5,029 bases of DNA from Woronichinia sp035285405 (GTDB lineage: Bacteria > Cyanobacteriota > Cyanobacteriia > Cyanobacteriales > Microcystaceae), in contig JAYKJI010000026.1 in NCBI GenBank assembly GCA_035285405.1, positions 1-5,029 on the forward strand. Direction: 5' to 3'. Position 1 is the stretch's first letter, and each line of letters opens with the position of its first letter. The notes below the pieces were generated by a model. That model saw only the letters and a program-made list of their open reading frames with translations. It had not been told where the DNA came from and did no database searches. This document shows, piece by piece, positions 1 to 5,029 of the stretch. The position numbers and the translations under genes were made by a program.

Positions 1-44
1 TGATGTTATGACAATAATAATAGTAGAGTAAAACGGGGCTATGT

Positions 45-95
45 TAAGTCTTTAATGATTTTTTCGTTTCCTCTAAGTCTTATACTGTAAGTCTT
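45..95. repeat. Three copies of the octamer TAAGTCTT
   Basis: The octamer occurs at 45-52, 74-81 and 88-95 in the otherwise featureless, AT-rich left edge (1-106), just downstream of the stop codon of the minus-strand Uma2 gene. The last two copies are 14 bp apart and the first two 29 bp apart. No gene, RNA or convincing terminator is seen here. The repeats may be chance in AT-rich DNA or a remnant of a short repeat array. Confidence 0.4.
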
Positions 96-106
96 TGCGG
101 ATTTAC

Positions 107-649
107 TCAGACGATACCAGTGCCCCAATCATTTATACAATCTAAAACAGGTAATAGGTCATCTTTCTGATAGGATAGGGGTAACTTTTCTCCCTGAAAT
201 ACTAAGACCATACGATCCTTCGGAGAAATTAACCAGCCCAATTTTGTGCCATTTTGAAGGGCAAAACTAAGTTTACTAATCGGTTTAATCGAAGATTGTT
301 CAGGAGACAGAATTTCAATCATCCAATCAGGGGCAATACTAATTTTATTGCTAATTTCACCATTTTTATCTAAAGGAATACGTTCCCATGTAAATACCGC
401 AATGTCTGGCACAATCGAATGACCTGCAAAGGTACAACGTAATTCTGGAAATCCATAGGCCCGTTCTTGAGCTTCTCCATATTGATTAATCAAGGTGGCC
501 AGCTTCATTTGCAAGACACTATGTTTTCCTTGGGGCATTGTTTTTTGTTCAATATAGCCGTTAATATACTCACTGGCAGGTTTGGTTTCTGGCATTTCTA
601 AAAATGCTTCTAAGGTTAGGAAGTTAGGAGCAGATTGAAGGGCAATCAT
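107..649 (-). CDS. Uma2 family (DUF820) PD-(D/E)XK-type nuclease-like protein
   Basis: This 180-residue protein matches the Uma2/DUF820 family, which is greatly expanded in cyanobacteria and has a restriction-endonuclease-like fold. Its biological role is mostly unknown. Recognisable parts are an N-terminal block with EYINGYIEQK at residues 27-36, then PQGKHS at 39-44. The first core acidic residue lies in VPDIAVF (Asp82), and the second in WMIEILSP (Glu112). The closing strand is GWLISP, after a KLSFALQNGTK segment. The start ATG at 647-649 fits the family N-terminus. No strong ribosome binding site precedes it. The protein ends about ten residues before the usual LTV...FxWL tail of the family. 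The same frame resumes after the TGA with a short stretch reading RLTV before another stop, so the C-terminus may be shortened. No partner gene is nearby. The family call is firm; the function is not. Confidence 0.88.
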   Translation of the reverse strand: MIALQSAPNFLTLEAFLEMPETKPASEYINGYIEQKTMPQGKHSVLQMKLATLINQYGEAQERAYGFPELRCTFAGHSIVPDIAVFTWERIPLDKNGEISNKISIAPDWMIEILSPEQSSIKPISKLSFALQNGTKLGWLISPKDRMVLVFQGEKLPLSYQKDDLLPVLDCINDWGTGIV

Positions 650-662
650 AGTGATCCATGTA

Positions 663-668
663 ATTATA
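663..668 (-). promoter_or_regulatory. Possible -10 element (TATAAT) for the Uma2 gene
   Basis: The minus strand reads a perfect TATAAT hexamer 13 bp before the Uma2 start codon. No convincing -35 hexamer is found 16-19 bp upstream, and the implied leader would be only a few bases long. In AT-rich DNA this could be chance. Confidence 0.2.
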
Positions 669-785
669 GTTGAGATAATATTTCGTAATTGTAGTCTATT
701 TTTAGCAGATGATGAAGCTAAATTGCCACTATAGCACTTTTTTGTTATTTCGACATATACCTTGTCTCAAACCTTTTATTAAAGA

Positions 786-829
786 GCGATCGCCCTTCTG
801 CCATTGATGGGCAACAAAAAAGCGATCGC
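786..829. repeat. Pair of HIP1 octamers (GCGATCGC) in the gap between genes
   Basis: Two perfect HIP1 palindromes lie at 786-793 and 822-829, start-to-start distance 36 bp, in the 193-bp gap between the Uma2 gene and the GH13 remnant. HIP1 is a highly over-represented octamer in many cyanobacterial genomes and is the main clue to the host lineage here. Each copy is self-complementary, so the pair could also base-pair with each other across a 28-base loop. On the minus strand the first copy is followed by six T residues. Further HIP1 copies sit at 1228-1235, 1388-1395, 1964-1971 and 2598-2605. The last three each encode the residues V-A-I-A. Confidence 0.9.
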
Positions 830-842
830 CTATAACCATTTT

Positions 843-1247
843 CTAACCGAGAATAACCATTCCAGCAGCAGGCAAACTAAGGCTGATATAAGCACGGCCA
901 TCCGTTTCTGAATGTTGAACAATCACCGTTTCCTCCGTAGGCGGCTGTTTCAACTGCTCATCCGTCCAATCGGCTCGGTAAAGCACCCGCAATTCTGATC
1001 CAGGAGGACTCAAATTTTCATCTACCGTGACATCGGCTCCCCTGGTTTCCAAGCCATGAGTATTCATCACCACCACCACTTCATGGTAAGACAGAATTCT
1101 CGACCAACCAAAGAGTTCTCCCGCTCATGGTAGGCCAAAGGGATAATCACAAAAGGAAGTTTCACGAGGATAGCAAATACCCATTCGTAAAATACGCCCA
1201 ACGTAGTCGTCTCTGTTGCAAAGTCGGGCGATCGCAGAAGAAGGTGG
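843..1247 (-). pseudogene. C-terminal remnant of a GH13 alpha-amylase/glycosidase-type enzyme, with an in-frame stop
   Basis: The longest open piece (843-1079) would start at a GTG that is really an internal valine codon. The same frame continues upstream with sequence that fits the end of glycoside hydrolase family 13 enzymes: GELFGWSRILSYHE leads directly into VVVVMNTHGLE, and further upstream YPRETSFCDYPFGLP is readable. These match the 'R-x-G-x-x-Y-x-R-E-T-S' and 'F-x-W-S-R-I-L ... V-x-N-T-H-G' blocks and the C-terminal beta domain ending in LPAAGMVIL. A TGA at 1125-1127 interrupts the frame between FGLP and AGELF, and a TAG at 1248-1250 closes it upstream. The catalytic barrel is absent, so the piece is about 135 codons of an enzyme that normally has several hundred. 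It has no sensible start or ribosome binding site. Its upstream end lies beside the partition locus, which suggests that a rearrangement removed the rest. The family assignment is from remembered motifs and is moderately sure. Confidence 0.68.
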
Positions 1248-1281
1248 CTACTGATTGCTGGCTTTAGCATGATATTTTCAT

Positions 1282-1374
1282 GAATCCTGAATCAAGAGTC
1301 ATTAATCAAGTAACCTTGAAACTTTAATCATGAAAAAGGAATCATTAATCATGGAATCCTGAATCAAGATAATT
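1282..1374 (+). repeat. Degenerate heptamer array in the parA leader; candidate operator/centromere
   Basis: Almost the whole parA leader can be cut into 7-bp units in one direction. Units begin at 1282, 1289, 1296, 1303, 1318, 1325, 1332, 1339, 1346, 1354, 1361 and 1368. There is an 8-bp stretch at 1310-1317 and a single extra G at 1353. Typical units are GAATCCT, GAATCAA, TAATCAA, TAATCAT and GAATCAT, all variants of GAATCAG, the unit found in four blocks inside the downstream gene. A 16-bp stretch (GAATCCTGAATCAAGA) is repeated exactly at 1282-1297 and 1354-1369. The array ends one base before the parA ATG, so it must contain the translation signal and probably the promoter. By position it could be the operator and partition site bound by the ribbon-helix-helix partner; that role is inference. 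Confidence 0.7.
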
Positions 1375-1375
1375 T

Positions 1376-2092
1376 ATGTTAGTTGTAGCGATCGCCTCAC
1401 AGAAGGGCGGTGTGGGTAAAACCACTGTGGCAGTGAACTTGGGGGTGGAACTCTACCGACAAGGAGTGAAAGTTGCCGTGGTAGATATGGATGCTCAAGG
1501 ATCGGCCACCTATGCCCTAGGGCTCGTTCCCGATGAGCAAGCCGGTTTTGAGCGGTGGTTAGCAGGAGAGGAAGTCTTGTTAACTCATACTCCTGTGCCT
1601 CTAATTCCAGGGGGATTGGATACGGCCTATATTCAGTGGCAGTCTCCAGGAATTTTGTCGAGCGCGATCACTCGTTTAGACACCGATCTGGTTTTATTGG
1701 ACTGTCCACCTTCTTTGGTCACTTCGACGGTAGCGGCCCTGGTGGCAGCGAATCGGGTACTGGTTCCTGTTCTAGCTGACCCGTTGGTATTGATGGGGTT
1801 AGCCCAGATCTTGGATACCTTGAATGATGTTAATCCCCAAGCTCAGGTGGATGTGCTGAGAAGTAAGTATAAGCCTCAGTTAAAGATGACTAGTGAAGCA
1901 GATGAAATTCTGGTAGCTGATTCACGTTTTAATTTGTTACGGATTTGTATTCCGGAGAATGTGGCGATCGCCGAGAGTGCGGGGCATGGAAAACCGGTTA
2001 AGGACTATGCGAGTGCTAGTAAGGGAGCCAAAGCTTTTAAAGCAATCTCTGCCGAAGTGATTAAAGAATGGGGGTTAAATCATGGCAACTAA
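1376..2092 (+). CDS. parA: ParA/MinD-family partition ATPase
   Basis: The 238-residue protein is a ParA-type P-loop ATPase, the motor that segregates plasmids or chromosomes by ATP-dependent binding to the nucleoid. It shows the deviant Walker A motif KGGVGKTT (residues 10-17) with the signature first lysine. The A' motif VVDMDAQGSAT (35-45) and Walker B in LVLLDCPPSL (105-114) follow. The Walker A motif starts near residue 10, so there is no N-terminal DNA-binding domain; this is the small type Ib-like architecture. The ATG at 1376 is the only upstream choice, because an in-frame TAA lies at 1370-1372. No Shine-Dalgarno sequence is visible, since the heptamer array occupies that space. The last 11 bases overlap the start of the next gene, implying co-expression and translational coupling. 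Two HIP1 sites lie inside the gene. In such cassettes the partner protein usually represses the operon. Confidence 0.93.
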   Translation: MLVVAIASQKGGVGKTTVAVNLGVELYRQGVKVAVVDMDAQGSATYALGLVPDEQAGFERWLAGEEVLLTHTPVPLIPGGLDTAYIQWQSPGILSSAITRLDTDLVLLDCPPSLVTSTVAALVAANRVLVPVLADPLVLMGLAQILDTLNDVNPQAQVDVLRSKYKPQLKMTSEADEILVADSRFNLLRICIPENVAIAESAGHGKPVKDYASASKGAKAFKAISAEVIKEWGLNHGN

Positions 2093-2693
2093 TAAACGGT
2101 TGGGTAAACGTAATCCCTTACAGCTTTTCCCGAATGCTGAATCAGGAATCGAGAATCAGGAATCAGGATTAATGATTGATGCTAATGAGGCGATCTCACC
2201 TGTTTCTGGGGAAGATAAGCCAACGTCAACCCCTGTCATTAATCAAGAATCAGGAATCGAGAATCAGGAAAATGTCCTGTTGTCGGAAACTCCTACAAAA
2301 ATCAAGACTCCTGAATCATTAATAACGAATCAAGAATCAGGAATCAGGAATCCTGAAAAAATGTCATCTTCTGTTGAAAGTATGGATGCCACTGTTGAGC
2401 CAATGGTCGAGGTTAACCCCCACTTATCTTCGTTGCCAGTTATCAAGAATCAGGAATCAGGAATCGAGAATCAGGAAAATACGCGCTTGTATAATCTCTC
2501 CGTGCGTGTGCCAGAGGTTCTTAATGATGCCCTCGATGATGCGGTGAAAAAGACACGGCGCAATATCGGACAAAAGATTCGTAAGGAACGCTTAGTGGCG
2601 ATCGCTATTGAAGCTCTATTAGCAAAGGTGGAACAGGCGGGTGGCTGGGAGACCATTCGATCTGAGGAGGATTTAGCGAACTTTCTTCGGTAA
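2082..2693 (+). CDS. ParA partner: repeat-rich linker plus C-terminal ribbon-helix-helix domain (putative centromere-binding protein)
   Basis: This gene starts inside the end of parA and encodes 203 residues. A G-rich stretch (2070-2074) before the ATG may serve as ribosome binding site. Residues 1-17 are basic (KRLGKRNPL) and could be the ParA-contacting segment, as in other partition partners. Residues 18-133 are polar and probably disordered. They contain four copies of a peptide like NQESGIENQE (around 20-30, 54-64, 83-93 and 123-133), the direct translation of the GAATCAG DNA repeat. Residues 137-182 look like a ribbon-helix-helix fold: strand YNLSVRVP, a helix at 145-158, a turn RNIGQKIRK, and a second helix at about 168-181. 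A tail GGWETIRSEEDLANFLR closes the protein. Gene order and domain type point to a ParG/omega-like centromere-binding repressor. The domain call rests on pattern only; there is no ParB-type HTH or CTPase motif. Confidence 0.72.
   Translation: MATNKRLGKRNPLQLFPNAESGIENQESGLMIDANEAISPVSGEDKPTSTPVINQESGIENQENVLLSETPTKIKTPESLITNQESGIRNPEKMSSSVESMDATVEPMVEVNPHLSSLPVIKNQESGIENQENTRLYNLSVRVPEVLNDALDDAVKKTRRNIGQKIRKERLVAIAIEALLAKVEQAGGWETIRSEEDLANFLR
2132..2180 (+). repeat. GAATCAG heptamer block 1 inside the ParA-partner gene
   Basis: Seven 7-bp units lie in perfect register, starting at 2132 and every 7 bp to 2174. Units at 2139, 2153 and 2160 are exactly GAATCAG; the unit at 2146 is GAATCGA. Outer units drift to GAATGCT, GATTAAT and GATTGAT, as in a decaying tandem array. 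The block encodes an ESGIENQESG peptide. Confidence 0.9.
2233..2274 (+). repeat. GAATCAG heptamer block 2 inside the ParA-partner gene
   Basis: Six 7-bp units start at 2233. The core units are GAATCAG at 2247 and 2261, with GAATCGA between them. The 13-mer GTCATTAATCAAG at 2235-2247 is identical to 1298-1310 in the parA leader, which ties the coding and intergenic arrays together. Confidence 0.9.
2299..2361 (+). repeat. GAATCAG heptamer block 3 inside the ParA-partner gene
   Basis: Nine 7-bp units run in unbroken register from 2299. Exact GAATCAG units are at 2334 and 2341. Variants include GAATCAT, GAATCAA and GAATCCT, the same variants seen upstream of parA. This is the longest coding block and gives the peptide NQESGIRNPE. 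Confidence 0.9.
2440..2481 (+). repeat. GAATCAG heptamer block 4 inside the ParA-partner gene
   Basis: Six 7-bp units start at 2440. Exact GAATCAG units lie at 2447, 2454 and 2468, with GAATCGA at 2461. The block ends immediately before the codons for the ribbon-helix-helix domain. Its right part (GAATCGA, GAATCAG, GAAAAT) repeats block 2, so the two may be duplicates. Confidence 0.9.
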
Positions 2694-2744
2694 TTTTTGC
2701 TGTGCTTATTTTTGCTACCTGTTTTAATCTGGGGGAGGATGCCA

Positions 2745-2791
2745 GACTCCGTACAACGATCTTTTACTTGTAGTGTAGTTAAAGGGGAGTC
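2745..2791. other. Inverted repeat GACTCC/GGAGTC in the leader of the Rieske oxygenase gene
   Basis: The 119-bp gap between the partition operon and the oxygenase gene contains GACTCC at 2745-2750 and its complement GGAGTC at 2786-2791, separated by 35 bases. A nearby GGAG at 2734-2737 could pair with CTCC at 2747-2750 instead. It might be a regulatory site or chance. No convincing promoter or rho-independent terminator was found in this gap. Confidence 0.2.
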
Positions 2792-2812
2792 GTTTCCTAA
2801 TTTTCCTGATTT

Positions 2813-4147
2813 ATGGTTGAGCTTATGACAGATTTAACATTTAACTTTTTCCAGCATTGGTACCCTATCTCACCAATCGAAGATTTAGATCCCGATTGTC
2901 CAATACCGATTATTGTGCTCGGCCGTAGGCTCGTTGTATGGAAGCCGCGCTTCTCAGATCAATATTCTGTTTTTTTAGATCAGTGTCCCCATCGTTTAGC
3001 TCCATTAAGCGAAGGACGAGTGGATGAGAAAACTGGGCATCTCATGTGTAGTTATCATGGTTGGCAATTTGATGCTCAGGGAGTTTGCACCCATATTCCT
3101 CAAGCAGATAATTCTGATCTAGTTACAAAAAATCGTGAACTTTATTGTGTTACGGCTCTTCCAGCTCAGGAAAAAAATGGTTTGCTTTGGGTTTGGCCCG
3201 ATGCTGACTCTGCTGAGATTGCCTCCTCCCAACCTTTACCACTTTCGCCTCAGATAGATGCCAGCCGTGGATTTGTGTGGTCATCCATAGTGCGCGACCT
3301 GGAGTATGATTGGCAAACCTTTATTGAGAATGTTGTCGATCCAGCCCATGTCCCATTTGCACATCATGGCATACAGGGCAACCGCGATCGTGCTAAACCG
3401 CTTCCAATAAAAATTGTGGAATCTAGTCAGACACGGATCGAAGCAAAAATTGAGCAGGGGCTGGCAACCCAAATTACGTTTAGTCCTCCTTGCTTATTGG
3501 AGTATGCCATCAATCTTGGACAGGAGAGACAACTGGGGTTAGTAACCTATTGTATTCCCACTACTCCAGGCAAGTGTAGAATAGTAGCGCAGTTTCCGCG
3601 TAATTTTGCGAAGCGTTTAAACGATTGGATACCACGCTGGTGGAATCATATCAATGAACGAAATTCAGTGCTAGATGGCGATATGATTTTGCTACACATT
3701 CAAGAACGGGATTTGCAGCAGCGATTACAGACAGATAGTTGGAAAACTTTATATAAACTACCCACCAGTGCAGATCGGATGGTCATTGAATTTCGTCAGT
3801 GGTTCGACCAATATTGTCAAGGACAACTTCCCTGGGAAAAACTAGATACCTCGACCGAATTAGCACTACCTAATCGCGAACACTTGCTTGATCGCTATAA
3901 TCAACACACATTAATTTGTGGGAGTTGTCGCCAGGCATTAAAAAACATACACCGCGTACAAATAAGCTTGCTCGTTTATTTTGCAGTTGCTCTTTCAGTG
4001 GCAGCGGTAATGCCCGATAGGTTTCGCCTAGGGATTAGTCTCCCTTTAGTCTTTACAGCCTTGCTTGGATTAGTCATCTATGCTGCTCTGAAGTATTGGC
4101 TAGAACCTAAGTTTTACTTCATAGATTACATTCATGCCAAACGATAA
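2813..4147 (+). CDS. Membrane-anchored Rieske non-heme iron oxygenase, pheophorbide a oxygenase/TIC55/PTC52-like
   Basis: The 444-residue protein has every hallmark of this family. The Rieske [2Fe-2S] ligands are C58-x-H60 in DQCPHRLAP and C79-x2-H82 in CSYHGWQFD. A mononuclear iron site lies in ENVVDPAHVPFAHH, with Asp176, His179 and His184. A late CxxC (C369/C372, CGSCRQAL) is typical of the PAO/TIC55/PTC52 branch. Two membrane helices follow at about 384-400 and 406-426, before the end YFIDYIHAKR. Plant relatives oxidise chlorophyll derivatives or are redox proteins of the chloroplast envelope. The cyanobacterial substrate is not evident from sequence; electrons probably come from ferredoxin. 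A second ATG (codon 5, 2825) gives MTDLTFNFFQHWYP and fits the family as well or better; neither start has a good ribosome binding site. The gene appears full length. It stands alone and has no HIP1 site. Confidence 0.93.
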   Translation: MVELMTDLTFNFFQHWYPISPIEDLDPDCPIPIIVLGRRLVVWKPRFSDQYSVFLDQCPHRLAPLSEGRVDEKTGHLMCSYHGWQFDAQGVCTHIPQADNSDLVTKNRELYCVTALPAQEKNGLLWVWPDADSAEIASSQPLPLSPQIDASRGFVWSSIVRDLEYDWQTFIENVVDPAHVPFAHHGIQGNRDRAKPLPIKIVESSQTRIEAKIEQGLATQITFSPPCLLEYAINLGQERQLGLVTYCIPTTPGKCRIVAQFPRNFAKRLNDWIPRWWNHINERNSVLDGDMILLHIQERDLQQRLQTDSWKTLYKLPTSADRMVIEFRQWFDQYCQGQLPWEKLDTSTELALPNREHLLDRYNQHTLICGSCRQALKNIHRVQISLLVYFAVALSVAAVMPDRFRLGISLPLVFTALLGLVIYAALKYWLEPKFYFIDYIHAKR

Positions 4148-4254
4148 ACAAGAGAAAGTGAACCGTCCTTTAAGCATTTGAGGCTATGCTAACGGAGAAG
4201 GCAAAAAGTAAGAGCAATCTCTGCGATGACATGAAGGGAAATCCGTTAATCAAA

Positions 4255-5029
4255 TTAGGTCGGTGTTGATGCCTGTTTAGACCTATTTTTTTCTTGGCTA
4301 TCCATAACCTTCCCAGTAGGATTTGTCACACTTTTTGAGAGGTTATTGAGGTTGTCATCATTTTCTTCAAGGTCAATGTCTAGGGTTTCCTCTGAAATGG
4401 AGGATTGATTATCCGCCGTTGGCAACTCAGGGGTGATCGCAGAGTCTGAGTATTGTACTGTTTCATCCAAATTCCCTAAAGACATGAGAGAGTTTTTAAC
4501 GACCTCTTCAGCCTTGTCCTGACTGGGTTTTAGGGGAATTGAGCCATCAGATCGCTGAGGATTCAGGAGGAGATGTAGATTACCTTCCCGGATGTGACCA
4601 CAAAGGTAAGAAAAACGGTGGGAAATGGCCGTATCCAAACGGGATAACAAGTCATCTGCCATCAAAGACTCCCATTGACCCGTCGGCATTTTCACCTGGT
4701 CGTAGTCCTTACCCGACAATTTGCAGGGAACCCCTACCAATCGCAAGAGATACACCATTAATCGCCCAGAAGACTGGGGAATCTTTTTGCCGAGACAGAT
4801 CGCCACATTGAGTTTGGTTCCCTGAACGGTCAGTTGTCCCCTAGCTTTTTTCATCAGGGTCTGGACAAGGGGCATATCCGCTGATAAGTAGCCTTCTCGC
4901 AGATAGACTTCAACCAATTCTTCAATGCCGAGATACTGTAGGGCGCGGGCTTTGAGGTATTGAGTGGAAATTTGCCAGGGTAGAATGCCATGCCCTTCCA
5001 AAGTTTTAGCAATTTGGGACTGAACCAGC
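4255..5029 (-). CDS. C-terminal part of an unassigned protein, possibly a cyanobacterial plasmid replication (CyRepA1-like primase/helicase) protein; runs off the window
   Basis: The frame is open to the window edge at 5029, so the N-terminus lies outside. The TTG at 4999-5001 is internal, not a trustworthy start. About 258 codons are visible. The first 150 or so look folded: a helix-rich segment with ILPWQISTQYLKARALQYLG, then LGIEELVEVYL and later SGRLMVYLLRLVGVPCKL. From memory this resembles the tail of large cyanobacterial plasmid primase/helicase proteins, where similar 'LPW-S-x-YLKARAL-x-YLGI' and 'LL-x-L-G-x-K/C-L' patterns occur. No catalytic motif lies in the visible part. The last 100 residues are polar and acidic (DIDLEENDDN) and are probably disordered. 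The gene converges on the Rieske oxygenase gene with 107 bp between the stops. It could equally be an unrelated hypothetical protein. Confidence 0.6.
   Translation of the reverse strand, partial: LVQSQIAKTLEGHGILPWQISTQYLKARALQYLGIEELVEVYLREGYLSADMPLVQTLMKKARGQLTVQGTKLNVAICLGKKIPQSSGRLMVYLLRLVGVPCKLSGKDYDQVKMPTGQWESLMADDLLSRLDTAISHRFSYLCGHIREGNLHLLLNPQRSDGSIPLKPSQDKAEEVVKNSLMSLGNLDETVQYSDSAITPELPTADNQSSISEETLDIDLEENDDNLNNLSKSVTNPTGKVMDSQEKNRSKQASTPT

Noticed and set aside
1067..1270. Minus-strand open frame whose product contains a membrane-helix-like stretch (WVFAILVKLPFVIIPLA)
   Set aside because: It lies in a different frame over the GH13 remnant, whose own frame carries recognisable family motifs. 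The hydrophobic look is a by-product of reading that DNA out of frame.
1316..1344. parA promoter with a TTGAAA -35 at 1316-1321
   Set aside because: No acceptable -10 hexamer lies 16-19 bp downstream. The GATAAT at 1368-1373 is too close to the start codon and too far from this -35.
1555..1779. Plus-strand open frame inside parA
   Set aside because: It lies fully within parA in another frame and gives a low-complexity Ser/Gly-rich product with no family signal.
2132..2481. CRISPR array
   Set aside because: The units are 7 bp in contiguous tandem with no unique spacers, and they are translated as part of a gene.
2471..2656. Minus-strand open frame opposite the ribbon-helix-helix domain
   Set aside because: Its product is antisense to a domain with clear fold features, and it has no start context or recognisable motif.
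3281..3472. Minus-strand open frame inside the Rieske oxygenase gene
   Set aside because: It is opposite the conserved mononuclear-iron region of the oxygenase and has no recognisable content.
4173..4190. Small hairpin (AGCAT/ATGCT, 8-base loop) between the convergent genes as a shared terminator
   Set aside because: The stem is only 5 bp and AT-rich, and no T-run follows on either strand.
4539..4811. Plus-strand open frame opposite the right-edge gene
   Set aside because: Its product is Pro/Ser/Gly-rich without family features and is antisense to a much longer open frame that reaches the window edge.

Overview
The window looks like cyanobacterial DNA. Six copies of the HIP1 octamer GCGATCGC lie in its left half. 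It also carries a Uma2-type nuclease, a type common in cyanobacteria, and a Rieske oxygenase of the pheophorbide a oxygenase-like group that cyanobacteria share with chloroplasts. The partition genes, plus a truncated ORF at the right edge that may be the end of a plasmid replication protein, suggest a plasmid or a plasmid-derived stretch. That last point is inference; no replication origin was recognised.

Layout. Positions 1-106 hold no gene, only a short repeated octamer. A Uma2 nuclease gene lies at 107-649 on the minus strand. A gap with two HIP1 sites follows. At 843-about 1247 (minus) is a decayed C-terminal piece of a GH13 alpha-amylase-type enzyme with an in-frame stop. Positions 1282-1374 are almost entirely a degenerate 7-bp repeat array that runs up to the parA start codon. 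parA (1376-2092, +) overlaps by 11 bp a gene for a small protein with a C-terminal ribbon-helix-helix domain (2082-2693, +). The N-terminal two thirds of that gene contain four more blocks of the same 7-bp repeat. A membrane-anchored Rieske oxygenase gene follows (2813-4147, +). It faces a gene entering from the right edge (4255-5029, -), of which only the C-terminal part is present.

How the genes work together. The parA gene and its ribbon-helix-helix partner form a compact two-gene segregation cassette. ParA has no N-terminal DNA-binding domain, so the partner is the likely centromere-binding protein and repressor. The 7-bp array in the leader is the obvious candidate for its binding site. 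Its AATCA-centred heptads recall the contiguous WATCACW heptads bound by the ribbon-helix-helix protein omega of plasmid pSM19035. The competing view is that GAATCAG is simply a mobile or slippage-prone short tandem repeat of the kind cyanobacteria spread through spacers and genes. This repeat system is the most interesting part of the window. The Uma2, GH13 remnant and oxygenase genes have no evident functional link to partition and look like cargo or neighbouring accessory DNA.
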